A DNA stretch of 56,088 nt from JADJPL01 sp964607915 (GCA_964607915.1 CAZSMU010000007.1:1-56088), one strand, 5' to 3'. Shown: positions 8,766 through 18,400, numbered from the stretch's first letter. Made by a program: numbers and translations. Notes: generated by a model not told the origin, from the sequence alone.

Positions 8766-10490
8766 CTAAGATAGTGGATCGTCGTCCAGCATAGATAGGG
8801 CTGAGCGGTAGGTCTGCTCCATATCCGAAGCAGCATGCTGGCCGGCAAAAAGGGCGAGTTCGCAGCGTTGCAGCAGTTGGCCCAACGCGGTCAGATGGGG
8901 TTCCGGGATACCTTTTTCCGACAGCCGCTGTAAGATCAGTTCCTTAGTCTGCTCGTTTGGCGACAGGTTCAACTGCCCGGCGTAGTACCCGATCAGGGCC
9001 TGGGACACTGCCTCGAAGAAAGCCCGGCTATCGCCCGAGCGGATATAGGACTCCGTTCGCCGTAGTTGCTCCCGGGTAGCCTCGCGGGCATTGCCCTGCC
9101 GCTTTCTCCTTCCCGGTGCTGTGCGGTACCTGCGCCCTGCCAAGAGGGCGGCTATTGTGGCAAAAGGTAGGACTAATAATGCCCAAAACCAGGGGCGGGT
9201 AGCCAGGGGCATCGGTCTCTTGCCCAGATGGGGCCATTCTTTTAAAGGCAGCAGGGCAGAGCCTGCGCTCGCGTCGGGCGTAGCAAGGTGCCGCTTTTTC
9301 CCCTGCCGTATGGCTATCGGGAAACGCTCAGAGATAACCTGATAACGCCCCGATACAGGGTCGAAAAAGGAAAATGCCACCGGGATTGCAAACTCCCCTG
9401 CCCATTTCGGGACAACCAGGTACTCGTACAGGCGGCGGCCAATTCGTTTGCCCGCTTCCTCTGTGTAGCCTTCTTCTATCAGCTTAGGCGGATATACCTC
9501 AAAAGAATCGCCGAGGGAAAGGGCGGGAGCATCGAGGCGCTTCAAATCGCCATCTCCGCTGAGGTTGATTTGCAGGGTCAGGGCTTCGTCGGTGCTGCCC
9601 TCTCTTCGGTTAAAGAGAAAAGAAGCTCTAAAGTCACCTACTGCGCCCGAATAGGAGGCCGGGGCAGCCGCGGGCAGGGGCAAAACCTGTATGGAGAGGG
9701 CTTGCGTAGAGGCTGGTGCGCGCTGGATTTCCCCACCAAAGAACAAGGACTCCATCCCGCCCTCGCCCACCAGGATACCGAGCTCCAGGGCAGCGGGGCC
9801 AATGGTGAAGTTCCCCGCCTTTTGCGGATAGACAGCCAAACTGCGCAAACGGCGCATATAGTATTCCTTGCCGTTCACAATTTTTCGCTCGATGCGATCG
9901 CTCGTATTTTGCAAGTCTTCCACATAAAAATCGAGGTAGTCAGATTCTTCCAGTATATTATAGCTCTGGATATCCACCCGGGTGTAGAGTACGTAGTCCA
10001 GGCGTACCTGCTCTCCGACGTATGCTCTGGGCTTGCTGAGTTCTGCGCGTACGAAAAAGTCTTCTTTTTCCTTTCCGCCCGGTGACTGGGTGTTGCCTCC
10101 CTTGCGCACGGCGATGTCTATGCTGCGCGAGCGCAAGACGCGCCGTCCTACTTGTATGGATCCGCTTCCGATGCGCAGTACACCCGTACGCCGGGGCTGA
10201 AGAGTATAAGAGAAGCGCATCTCTGTAGTTACCTCCCCGTTGAGGATAGTGGTGCTGATGCCGCGCGAAGGGCCTGAAAGTACGCGAAAGTCTTTGAAGT
10301 CCGGGGGGCTGAAATCCGTTCCTTCTCCGTTGCGCAACACGAAGGTCAACTCGAGGTAGCTATTCTCAAATAGTTCCCTGGTGTCGGTGAAGGCCTCGAA
10401 AACGGGGCCTGCTTTCTGTGCGGACACAGAAGGCAGTAAGCATAACATGGCGCATGAGAAGCCTGTCCAAATAATCCGGGCGCGGTGCAT
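8766..10490 (-). CDS. batD: BatD family protein, full length
   Basis: A 574-residue membrane-anchored periplasmic protein of the Bat (Bacteroides aerotolerance) system. A signal peptide (about 1-24, ending VSAQ) precedes BatD beta-sandwich domains; the first begins GPVFEAFTDTRELFENSYL and carries SGPSRGISTTILNGEVTTE. A membrane helix lies at about 430-450 (WFWALLVLPFATIAALLAG). Beyond it a cytoplasmic tail of about 120 residues is helical. It is the last gene of batA, batB-C, short batD, batD, 8 nt after the short paralogue. Bat proteins are associated with envelope integrity and oxidative-stress tolerance; the biochemical role of BatD is not established. Confidence 0.85.
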   Translation of the reverse strand: MHRARIIWTGFSCAMLCLLPSVSAQKAGPVFEAFTDTRELFENSYLELTFVLRNGEGTDFSPPDFKDFRVLSGPSRGISTTILNGEVTTEMRFSYTLQPRRTGVLRIGSGSIQVGRRVLRSRSIDIAVRKGGNTQSPGGKEKEDFFVRAELSKPRAYVGEQVRLDYVLYTRVDIQSYNILEESDYLDFYVEDLQNTSDRIERKIVNGKEYYMRRLRSLAVYPQKAGNFTIGPAALELGILVGEGGMESLFFGGEIQRAPASTQALSIQVLPLPAAAPASYSGAVGDFRASFLFNRREGSTDEALTLQINLSGDGDLKRLDAPALSLGDSFEVYPPKLIEEGYTEEAGKRIGRRLYEYLVVPKWAGEFAIPVAFSFFDPVSGRYQVISERFPIAIRQGKKRHLATPDASAGSALLPLKEWPHLGKRPMPLATRPWFWALLVLPFATIAALLAGRRYRTAPGRRKRQGNAREATREQLRRTESYIRSGDSRAFFEAVSQALIGYYAGQLNLSPNEQTKELILQRLSEKGIPEPHLTALGQLLQRCELALFAGQHAASDMEQTYRSALSMLDDDPLS

Positions 10491-10498
10491 AGCGGGGT

Positions 10499-11026
10499 TT
10501 ACATTTTTACAACGGGTCGTTTCTTCTTAGGTGCTTCTGCCGGGGCCGGTTGTCCAGGGAAGCGGTCGAAAAAGGGATGGTCGCCAAAGTCGAAGCGGAA
10601 TACCTCGGATTGCCGGTTTACGGAAGGCTGCGGCACACCTGCATCATTGGGGAGCACGCGAAGATCCAGAGGGGATGTTTTGAGTGTACCGGCATCCGTT
10701 TCGATGCTTGCGGAAGGGATGTGCAGGGGCCCGGTATGGGTGGGGCGCAGGAGATAGATATAGCTGTACTTTTGGGTAGTTTCCCCGTTGACGATAGAAA
10801 TGGAGGACGACGTATTGGGGCCCGCCATGATTTCTACATCGGCGCCGAAGTCCGGGGTGGAAAAACGACTACCCTTTGCATTTTCCAGGGTGAGGGTCAG
10901 TTGGAAATAATGGCCTAGAAAAATCGAATCGCTGCTTGCAACAGCTTCAAAGCGGGGGGATTTCTGAGCCTCTGTACGGATGGCCACTCCGACAAGTAGG
11001 ACGATGAGCAGATACATTTTTTTCAT
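10499..11026 (-). CDS. Short BatD-like protein (single N-terminal domain)
   Basis: A 175-residue secreted protein: signal peptide to about residue 20 (VAIRTEAQ), then one domain clearly paralogous to the first domain of the downstream BatD. Shared pattern: PRFEAVASSDSIFLGHYFQL against GPVFEAFTDTRELFENSYLE, then FSTPDF, MAGPNTSSSISIVNGE and LRPTHTGPLHIPSASI. It ends with a basic Pro-rich tail (PAPAEAPKKKRPVVKM) and has no membrane anchor. It starts 14 nt after batB-C and ends 8 nt before batD, so it belongs to the operon. It looks like a partial duplication of batD kept as a separate soluble subunit. The homology is visible directly; the role is unknown. Confidence 0.75.
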   Translation of the reverse strand: MKKMYLLIVLLVGVAIRTEAQKSPRFEAVASSDSIFLGHYFQLTLTLENAKGSRFSTPDFGADVEIMAGPNTSSSISIVNGETTQKYSYIYLLRPTHTGPLHIPSASIETDAGTLKTSPLDLRVLPNDAGVPQPSVNRQSEVFRFDFGDHPFFDRFPGQPAPAEAPKKKRPVVKM

Positions 11027-11040
11027 AGCAAAAAATTTAG

Positions 11041-12756
11041 TTACCAGTCTTTATCCGGCTTGCCCGGCTTACCTTGTCCTTTGCGCATTTTGGCTTGCAC
11101 CCGCTTTTCTTCATTTTCAGCGGCCCGCAAGAGATCCTCGGCCTCTTTGCGGCTCAGGTCACGAGGGCTGTTCTCCTGTGATTGGGGCTGCTTGGGCGGC
11201 TGCTGGCCTTGTGGTGGGGGCGACGACTGCCGGTCGTTACCCTTATTTTGGGGGTCTTCCCGGGGCTGATTTTGGTCTTTAGGAGAGTCTTTCTGTTTTT
11301 GATTCTGCTGTTGCTGTTGATTCTGCTGTTGTTGTTGCTGTAGTTTTCGCCTGGCCAATTCCAGGTTTTGCTTGCTGGGGAGGTCAGCCGGATTGATGCG
11401 CAGTGCATTTTTATATGCTTCTACGCTTTTGCCGTAATCCTTCATTTGGTACAGGGCATTGCCGAGGTTGTAATAAGCAGAGGCCCTTTGTTGGGCGGTC
11501 GGGGCAGATTTTGCGGCCTGTGCGAAGTGTTTGGCAGCTTCCGGGAATCGCTTCTGCTGGTATATGGCATTGCCGAGGTTGTAGCGCCCAGGGGTTCGGC
11601 TTTGGTCCTCCAGTGCTTTCCGATAGCGTTCTTCTGCCCCCGCATAATCGCGCTTTTGGTACTGTTTATCGCCTTCGCGCAACAAGGTATGCCCGGATTG
11701 GGCGTACATAGGCTGTAGAGAAAGGAGTATCAAAGCAGTTACTCCTCCAGCCTTTGGAGCTTTTTGTCGGACCGAGAGCAGCAGCTCCCACAAAAAACAA
11801 AGGATGGCAAGGAGGAGGAAGGGTTGAAAATAGCTTTCATAAGAACTGAATACCCGCTGTTCGAGTTCCCTTTTTTCGATGCGGTCTATTTGTGTCGCGA
11901 GCGATTCCAAGATGGGTTCCATATCACTAGATAGGTTGTAGTAGGTTCCCTGGCCTTCGCGGGCGATTTCCTTCAGCAGGGATTCGTTCATTGCGGAGCG
12001 GACGGGGATACCGTTTGGGTCCCTTTTATAGTCGAGCCCGCCATTGACCATTACAGGAATCAGGCTGCCTTCTGTGGTTCCGGCACCTATGGTAAACACA
12101 GAGCTGCCGGATTCCCTCAGGGTGCGCACCTTTCGGACCGCCTCTTCTTCATGGTTTTCCCCGTCGGAGATGAGTACCACTGCCCGGCTCGTTCGCGCTT
12201 GTTTGGAAAAGGAGCGACCTGCCAGGTCCAGGGCGGCGGATAGCTCCGTTCCCTGTTCCGGCAACATATCCGGGTGGGCGGATTGGAGGAATAGGGCGAC
12301 GGCAGCATAGTCGGTCGTCAGGGGCACCTGGAGGTAGGCATTTCCGGCAAATAGGATGAGCCCCAGTTTATTGCCCTGAAGGGAGCGCACGAGCTCCTCT
12401 GCGAATCGCTGCGCCAGGCGCAGTCGGCTGGGAGCCAGGTCGTCGGCCAGCATGCTTTGCGATACATCGAGGGCGATGAACACCTCAATCCCTGCGCTCT
12501 TCACCATTTCCCGTTTGCCGCCCCGTTGGGGGTTTGTCAGTGCCACGACCAGGGATAGGACGCCCACCATCCATAAGGTGAGTTTTAGCGCTGCGCTGCG
12601 GGGACTACGCTTGGGGAACAGGCGTTCTGCCAGTGCTGCATTGCCGAACTTCAGCAGGGCCTTTCGGCGCAATCGTTGCCCAAAGAAATACAAGGCCGGC
12701 AGAAGGACTATCAGCGGCAGAAGGTATAAATATTCTGCATGCTCGAACCGGAACAT
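11041..12756 (-). CDS. BatB-BatC fusion: VWA-domain membrane protein with TPR tail
   Basis: A 571-residue Bat protein that joins two genes separate in Bacteroides. The N-terminus has two membrane helices (about 10-27 and 55-75), then a von Willebrand A domain with an intact MIDAS motif DVSQS (about residue 98), then a third helix (about 305-322). After the basic loop RQKAPKAGG a fourth hydrophobic segment ending YAQ looks like the retained signal peptide of BatC. It is followed by TPR repeats (about 355-450; YNLGNAIYQQKRFPEAA and YNLGNALYQMKDYGKSV). The tail is Gln-rich with near-continuous Q runs, then a charged end. Both the VWA domain and the TPRs would face the periplasm. Confidence 0.85.
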   Translation of the reverse strand: MFRFEHAEYLYLLPLIVLLPALYFFGQRLRRKALLKFGNAALAERLFPKRSPRSAALKLTLWMVGVLSLVVALTNPQRGGKREMVKSAGIEVFIALDVSQSMLADDLAPSRLRLAQRFAEELVRSLQGNKLGLILFAGNAYLQVPLTTDYAAVALFLQSAHPDMLPEQGTELSAALDLAGRSFSKQARTSRAVVLISDGENHEEEAVRKVRTLRESGSSVFTIGAGTTEGSLIPVMVNGGLDYKRDPNGIPVRSAMNESLLKEIAREGQGTYYNLSSDMEPILESLATQIDRIEKRELEQRVFSSYESYFQPFLLLAILCFLWELLLSVRQKAPKAGGVTALILLSLQPMYAQSGHTLLREGDKQYQKRDYAGAEERYRKALEDQSRTPGRYNLGNAIYQQKRFPEAAKHFAQAAKSAPTAQQRASAYYNLGNALYQMKDYGKSVEAYKNALRINPADLPSKQNLELARRKLQQQQQQNQQQQQNQKQKDSPKDQNQPREDPQNKGNDRQSSPPPQGQQPPKQPQSQENSPRDLSRKEAEDLLRAAENEEKRVQAKMRKGQGKPGKPDKDW

Positions 12757-12782
12757 ATCTGTCGTCTCGTTTATTATGCGTT

Positions 12783-13784
12783 TTATTCCCCTACATTTCT
12801 CAGCCAGGTCTGCCGTAGGGCAAACTCCAGCAACAAAAGCAGCAAGGCTAACCAGGTGAGGGGCCGGAAAGCTTCGCTGTATCGCTTTAACGTCGTAACG
12901 TCTATCTCGGTTTTTTCCAGCCGGTCAATTTCGCGGTAGATTTTTTCCAGGCTTTCTTCGGAAGTGGCGCGGAAGTAGCGGCCGCTGGTCATGGACGCAA
13001 TCTGTTGGAGCAGGGCCTCATCAATCTCTACGCGCGCTAATCCGAACACATATTGGCCGTCGCTACGCCTGCTCACGGGTGTAAGGGCATCGCCCATTGA
13101 GCCTACTCCGATGGTATAGACGCGGATACCAAATTTTCGGGCGAGTTCAGCAGCGGTGATCGGCTTGATATAGCCGGAATTATTGACTCCGTCGGTGAGC
13201 AAAATGACGACTTTACTCTTCATCTGGCTGTCTTTGAGCCGGTTGACTGCCGATGCCAACCCCATACCGATGGCGGTACCATCTTCGAGGGTACCGCACT
13301 GGAGTTCGGATAAAAACGTTTTGACTACCCCATGGTCGGTAGTGAGGGGGCATTGTGCAAAGGCTTCGCCCGCAAAGACGACGAGCCCCAGGCGGTCGTA
13401 AGCACGGCGGTCCACAAACTCCGCTGCCACCCTTTTGCTCACCGACAAGCGGTCGGGCCGGAAGTCCTGGGCCAGCATACTGCTCGATACGTCCATAGAC
13501 AACACGATATCTATACCCTCCGCTTTGATGCGCTCTTCTTGCAAAGGACGTTGGGGCCGTGCGAGAGAGAATATCAAGGCGGCTATGGCAATACCGCGCA
13601 GCCAGGGCAACGCCGTCCGCAGCCGCAGCCGCCATGAGGGCACAAGGGATAGGCCGTCCAGAGCCGGTATGCGCATGGCTGCCGGACGCGAGCGCTCGCG
13701 CCGTCGCAGTAGCCAGAACCAAAGGGGCAGGACCAACAGCAACCCAAGCCACCAGGGATCCTGAATATACAGGTTGTGGAACAT
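12783..13784 (-). CDS. batA: BatA, VWA-domain membrane protein
   Basis: A 333-residue inner-membrane protein and first gene of the Bat operon. An N-terminal helix (WWLGLLLVLPLWFWLL) and a second at about 60-75 precede a von Willebrand A domain with the MIDAS motif DVSSS (about residue 101). A C-terminal helix (LTWLALLLLLLEFAL) lies at about 308-322. The VWA domain is expected to bind a metal and partner proteins in the periplasm. batB-C follows 26 nt downstream. The moxR and DUF58 genes that often precede batA are absent here; the upstream neighbour is an unrelated zinc deacylase. Confidence 0.88.
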   Translation of the reverse strand: MFHNLYIQDPWWLGLLLVLPLWFWLLRRRERSRPAAMRIPALDGLSLVPSWRLRLRTALPWLRGIAIAALIFSLARPQRPLQEERIKAEGIDIVLSMDVSSSMLAQDFRPDRLSVSKRVAAEFVDRRAYDRLGLVVFAGEAFAQCPLTTDHGVVKTFLSELQCGTLEDGTAIGMGLASAVNRLKDSQMKSKVVILLTDGVNNSGYIKPITAAELARKFGIRVYTIGVGSMGDALTPVSRRSDGQYVFGLARVEIDEALLQQIASMTSGRYFRATSEESLEKIYREIDRLEKTEIDVTTLKRYSEAFRPLTWLALLLLLLEFALRQTWLRNVGE

Positions 13785-13814
13785 ATTGCCTTTTCAATTT
13801 TTCAATCAGGAAGG

Positions 13815-13822
13815 CAAAGATA
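13815..13822 (-). promoter_or_regulatory. Probable -7 box of the Bat operon
   Basis: On the minus strand this reads TATCTTTG, an exact match to the Bacteroidota -7 consensus TAnnTTTG, 30 bp upstream of the batA start. A clear -33 TTTG is not visible. Confidence 0.5.
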
Positions 13823-13865
13823 CATTTTGCACAGGAAATTTGTCCGCTAAGCGTCAGGAAGCAAT

Positions 13866-13879
13866 GGCGCAACAAGTCT
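13866..13879. repeat. Remnant end of the palindromic repeat
   Basis: GGCGCAACAAGTCT matches the last bases of the repeat family's right end. It sits between the batA promoter and the end of the upstream deacylase gene. Confidence 0.4.
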
Positions 13880-13896
13880 TCTTTCCTACCCTGGTT

Positions 13897-14937
13897 TTAG
13901 CGCAATATACCCAGATGCAGGATACGCCCCCCGTTCATGTTGATGGGGTTAGTACTTTTTCCGATCACTATCCCGGCTTCGGGTGCGCGGTATTCGCGGA
14001 TTACATCGCCGAAAGGATTGCGCAGTATGCCAATCAACTCCCCCTGGCGAAGCCGCTGATTCAGCGCCACCGGTACTTCCAGAAAGCCGCCGGCATCCAC
14101 ATAAACCCAGTAGGATTTTTTACATACGGCTGCCTCGGGAACGGCTTCCGGTACGCCGGGGATCATGCGGAGATGGCAAAGGGCGTTGCGCATCCCCCGG
14201 ACTCCCCGGCTTATCATATCTTCTTGGTATACCTGTGGGTTGCCGTACTCGATGGTGATGCAGGGAATACCGGCCAGGAATGCTTCTGTGCGAAGGGTGT
14301 GGCCCGCACCTGTATTTCCAGCGCTGGGACCCGCATTGTCCACGATGATATCGGCATCTTGTACATAAGCGAGCTGGGCGGTTGTGCTGTCTTTCAAGTC
14401 AGCGCGCACATACAGGGAGTTGATCCTGCCGAAAGAGGCCGTATGCAGGTCGAAAAGATAGTCGAAATGGCGAATAATACGGTTGAAAATGTAGTAATTG
14501 TATTGTTCGCTGTTGGTGCCGTTAGGAGAGCCGGGGAAATTCCGGTTTAGGTCTTCGTCGTCGGGAAAGCGCCGCTGTTCCAATTGCAGGCTCACGACAT
14601 TCAAGCCCGGGACTCCCACCACCGTACCGCTCAATTTTTCAGGATCTAACCCTGCCATCAGCCGCTGTATGATAGGGATTCCATTGAGTTCATCTCCGTG
14701 TATAGCTGCGGTGAGGCCTACTACGGGGCCGGGTGCTCCTCCTTTGGCGACCATTACCGGTACATAGACCGGCTGGGAGAACGTGTTGTCGAAAACATGT
14801 ACCCAAAGGCGCTGTACCGTGCCCGCAGGAATGGCGTCGAGATCCAGGGAATCAACCATCCGGGCTTTTGTGCCCTGAGCAAACAGAGGGATAGCCCCGT
14901 AGCCGATCAGCAGCATGGCCAACGTAAAGTTTTTCAC
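13897..14937 (-). CDS. Exported succinylglutamate desuccinylase/aspartoacylase family zinc hydrolase
   Basis: A 346-residue zinc-dependent amidohydrolase of the M14-like AstE/AspA family, probably removing an acyl group from an amino-acid derivative. A signal peptide (about 1-20, IPLFAQ) indicates export. The zinc motif AAIHGDELNG (about residues 97-106) supplies the first His and Glu, and DLHTASFG (about 180) the second His. The C-terminal beta domain (about 260-346) resembles the family's biotinyl-like tail. It ends about 110 bp before batA on the same strand, separated by a promoter, so it is probably not part of the Bat operon. Substrate unknown. Confidence 0.82.
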   Translation of the reverse strand: MKNFTLAMLLIGYGAIPLFAQGTKARMVDSLDLDAIPAGTVQRLWVHVFDNTFSQPVYVPVMVAKGGAPGPVVGLTAAIHGDELNGIPIIQRLMAGLDPEKLSGTVVGVPGLNVVSLQLEQRRFPDDEDLNRNFPGSPNGTNSEQYNYYIFNRIIRHFDYLFDLHTASFGRINSLYVRADLKDSTTAQLAYVQDADIIVDNAGPSAGNTGAGHTLRTEAFLAGIPCITIEYGNPQVYQEDMISRGVRGMRNALCHLRMIPGVPEAVPEAAVCKKSYWVYVDAGGFLEVPVALNQRLRQGELIGILRNPFGDVIREYRAPEAGIVIGKSTNPINMNGGRILHLGILR

Positions 14938-14948
14938 GGTTATATATT

Positions 14949-14966
14949 AGACTTGTTGCAAGGGGA
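14949..14966. repeat. Remnant left end of the palindromic repeat
   Basis: AGACTTGTTGCAAGGGGA matches the family's left end with one or two changes. It lies 11 bp upstream of the deacylase start codon and runs into the hairpin at 14968. The right arm is missing. Confidence 0.5.
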
Positions 14967-14967
14967 A

Positions 14968-15000
14968 TCCGGAAGCCTCCTGGAAACGGGGGCTTCCGGA
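14968..15000. terminator. 13-bp hairpin after the Cys-rich gene
   Basis: TCCGGAAGCCTCC (14968-14980) pairs with GGGGGCTTCCGGA (14988-15000) through one G-U, with a 7-nt loop. It lies just after the stop of the Cys-rich gene on the minus strand. No T-run follows, so it may stabilise the mRNA end or need Rho rather than terminate alone. Confidence 0.45.
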
Positions 15001-15011
15001 TCACAGGACTT

Positions 15012-15395
15012 TTACAGAGAGGCTTTTCTGCTGGCCTTCCCCTTGGATTTGGCCTTATCGCAGTGGGCAGGGTCGCATGACGAGCAGCCGTCACAGTTGC
15101 CGGAGCACTCTTTTTTGCTGTTGTTGGCAACGGATACAGCGGTCATTTTGCCGGCGCAGGCCATAGTGGGCGCAGCGGCGGTTGTGGTGGCGCCAGCGTT
15201 GTCCGCCGAAGCGGTGGCCGGGGCACCGGCTTCCGGGGCAGTGGCCGCAGAAGCTTTGGCCATTCCCGTACAACCTTTTTCCATGGACGCGGCAGCAGTC
15301 TTACCTGCCTGGCCTTTTGCGCAACAAGATTGTGCGTTGATAGACTGGATGCCTGCAAACAGCATTGCAAACACCATCAGGAGTGCATAGCGCAT
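15012..15395 (-). CDS. Small secreted Cys-rich protein
   Basis: A 127-residue protein I cannot assign to a named family. It has a clear signal peptide (about 1-22, FAGIQSINAQ), then SCCAKG, a long Ala/Thr/Gly-rich low-complexity middle with isolated Cys (EKGCTG, MACAG), and a Cys cluster CSGNCDGCSSCDPAHC near the end, followed by a basic Lys/Ser tail. Nine Cys remain in the mature part. The spacing resembles metal-binding or disulphide-knotted proteins, but neither is shown. It has its own -7 box 70 bp upstream and is followed by a hairpin, so it is probably a single-gene unit downstream of secA. Confidence 0.75.
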   Translation of the reverse strand: MRYALLMVFAMLFAGIQSINAQSCCAKGQAGKTAAASMEKGCTGMAKASAATAPEAGAPATASADNAGATTTAAAPTMACAGKMTAVSVANNSKKECSGNCDGCSSCDPAHCDKAKSKGKASRKASL

Positions 15396-15465
15396 GATCG
15401 TATAGTTTTAAAGGGTCACCCGGATCCGCCGGGCTGGCGGTATTGTTGAGCATCAACAAGTAAAG

Positions 15466-15473
15466 CAAATATA
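15466..15473 (-). promoter_or_regulatory. Probable -7 box of the Cys-rich gene
   Basis: On the minus strand this reads TATATTTG, an exact TAnnTTTG match, 70 bp before the start codon of the Cys-rich gene. TTGTTGA and TCAACAA form a small dyad between it and the gene (about 15443-15459). Confidence 0.5.
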
Positions 15474-15492
15474 TAAAAAAAACGATAATCGG

Positions 15493-18400
15493 TTACAGCC
15501 CTTTTCCGTGGCATTGTTTGTACTTCTTTCCGCTGCCACAGGGGCAAGGATCGTTCCGCCCGATTTTGGGCTCTGCGTTGCGCACCGTTTGGGGCTTAGA
15601 CTGAGCCTGGCTAGCGGCGGCGGCGGCTCGGCGGCGCGTAGCCTCCTCGTCTTCGCGCTGGCGGTTGGTCTGGGTGCTGCGCGCCATTTCGTGGTTGCGT
15701 TCGCGGGCCTGCTCCAGGGTGGTGCCATCTGAAAAGATGAGGGTTCCCTTGGCCAGGTAGGAGGTGACCTCCTCATTGATTTCCAGGACCAGCTTTTCGA
15801 AGAGGTTATACGCTTCCACCTTATAGATGACGAGCGGGTCGCGCTGTTCGAAAGACGCTGACTGCACAGAATCCTTGAGTTCATCCATGGAGCGGAGGTG
15901 TTCCTTCCACTTCTCGTCAATAATGGCGAGGGATACAGTCCGCTCGATGTCGAGCAGGATAGATTTTCCTTTAGTTTTTACTGCATCCTCCAGTTCTGCG
16001 GTGATATCGTAGGGTCTCTTCCGTCCATCGGTGAACGGGATCAGGATGCGCTTGTAGATATGGCCCTGGCTTTGGTGTACCTGTGTGATTTGGGGCAGCA
16101 GTGCTTCGACGATATGGCTTGCCTTGCGCTGGTAGTATTCGCGGAACTGTTCGAAGTACTCCTGTGCCAGGTGTTCGATGGGCGACTCTTTGAAGTAGGC
16201 AGCATCCATTTTGGGATCGAGCCCCAGGAAGTTTACGGAATTGCGGCGGAAGCTTTCAAAGTTGCCCTCGCGTCGGTGGGCGCGCACGAGATTTTCGGCT
16301 ATGCCGAGGAACATATTGTTGAGGTCCACCTCGAGGCGTTCGCCGTAGAGTGCGTTGTCGCGTTTTTTATAGATAGCTTCGCGCTGTATGTTCATGACAT
16401 CGTCGTACTCCAGCAGGCGCTTTCGGATGCCGAAGTTGTTTTCTTCCACCTTCTTTTGTGCCCGTTCGATGGATTTAGTGACCATGGAATGCTGGATCAC
16501 TTCCCCGTCCTTGTGGCCCATGCGGTCCATGAGGGACGCGATGCGATCCGTTTGGAAGAGACGCATGAGGTTATCTTCCAGCGACACATAGAACTGGGAG
16601 GTACCGGGGTCGCCCTGGCGGCCGGAGCGGCCGCGGAGCTGCCGGTCCACGCGGCGCGATTCGTGGCGTTCGGTACCGATGATGGCGAGGCCACCTGCGC
16701 GGCGCACCTCTTCGGTCAGTTTGATATCGGTACCCCGACCGGCCATGTTGGTTGCGATGGTCACTTTTCCGGGTTTGCCTGCCTCGGCGACGATTTCTGC
16801 TTCCCGCTGGTGCTGTTTAGCGTTGAGTACGTTGTGGTCTATCTTGCGCAAGGAGAGCATTTTGCTCAGCTTTTCGGAAATATCTACCGAAGTAGTGCCC
16901 ACCAGTACAGGCCGGCCTGCTTCGCTGAGTTTGACGATTTCGTCAATGACTGCGTTGTACTTCTCCCGCGCTGTTTTGAAGACCAGGTCTTCGCGATCTT
17001 CGCGGATTACTTGTACGTTGGTGGGGATGACTACGACATCGAGCTTATAGATTTCCCATAATTCGCCTGCTTCCGTTTCCGCTGTGCCGGTCATACCGGC
17101 CAGTTTGTGGTACATACGGAAGTAGTTTTGGAGGGTAACAGTGGCGTAGGTCTGGGTGATTTCGCCGATTTTGACGTTTTCTTTGGCTTCGAGTGCTTGG
17201 TGGAGGCCATCGGAGTAGCGACGGCCTTCCATGAGGCGGCCGGTCTGTTCATCCACGATTTTGACCTGTCCTTCTATGACGACGTACTCCTCGTCGCGTT
17301 CGAACAAGGTATAGGCTTTGAGGAGCTGGTTGATGGAGTGGAGGCGGCGCGACTTGACCGCGTAATCCTGAGAGAGGTGCGTTTTGGCCTCTTCTTTTGC
17401 AGCGGTATCCAGGGAGGTATCGGCATCAATTTCGATGAGGCCGGAAACCACATCGGGCATGACGAAGAAATGAGGGTCGGAGTTGCCTTTGGACAAATAT
17501 TCTACGCCTTCTTCGGTCAGTTCGACAGAGCGGTTTTTTTCATCAATGACGAAGAGGAGCGGTGCGTCCACCAGGTGCATATGTTTGGACTGCTCCTGCA
17601 TGTAGAAGTTCTCGGTTTTCTGGAGCAACACCTTGACGCCCTCCTCGCTGAGGAATTTGATAAGGGGCCGGTTTTTAGGCAGGGCGCGGTAGGCGCGCAG
17701 CAGGGCCATCCCGGCGGAGCCTTCCTCAGTGCCCGGTTTTCCGTCGGCGAAGAGCCGCCGGGCTTCGGCTAAATAATCGGTGGCCATTTTGCGCTGTGCG
17801 GCGATCAGGCGTTCGATTTGTGGTTTTAGTTCCACATATTCCTGATCTTCGGACATTTGGCTTACCGGGCCGGAGATGATGAGCGGGGTACGGGCATCGT
17901 CAATGAGGACGGAGTCCACTTCGTCCACCATGGCGTAGTGATGGCTTCGCTGGACCTTTTCCTCCTGGTCGCGCACCATATTGTCTCGAAGGTAGTCGAA
18001 GCCGAATTCGTTATTGGTGCCATAGGTGATATCGCTGCGATAGGCGCGTATGCGGCCCTCGGAGTGCGGCTGGTACTTGTCTATACAGTCCACCGTTAGC
18101 ATCAGAAACTCAAAAATCGGGCCTACCCACTCGGAGTCGCGGCGGGCCAGGTAATCGTTGACGGTGACGACGTGTACGCCCTGGCCTGCGAGGCCGTTCA
18201 GGTAAGCGGGCAGGGTTGCGACCAGCGTTTTTCCTTCACCGGTGGCCATTTCCGCGATTTTTCCATCGTGGAGTACCATGCCGCCGATGAGTTGTACGTC
18301 GTAATGGACCATATTCCATTGGATCTGCCCCCCTGCGGCTATCCAACTGTTGTGCCAAGTGGCCTTGTCGCCCTCGATTTTGATGTAGGATTTGTTCGGG

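Noticed and set aside
11280..11345. Gln-rich stretch in batB-C as a sequencing artefact
   Set aside because: Gln codons are mixed CAA/CAG and the frame stays open on both sides. Gln-rich tails after TPRs are common in BatC proteins.
15898..17061. Long plus-strand open frame of 387 codons inside secA
   Set aside because: It is antisense to SecA, with low-complexity Phe/Val/Asp-rich sequence and no family features. GC-rich coding strands often leave such open antisense frames.
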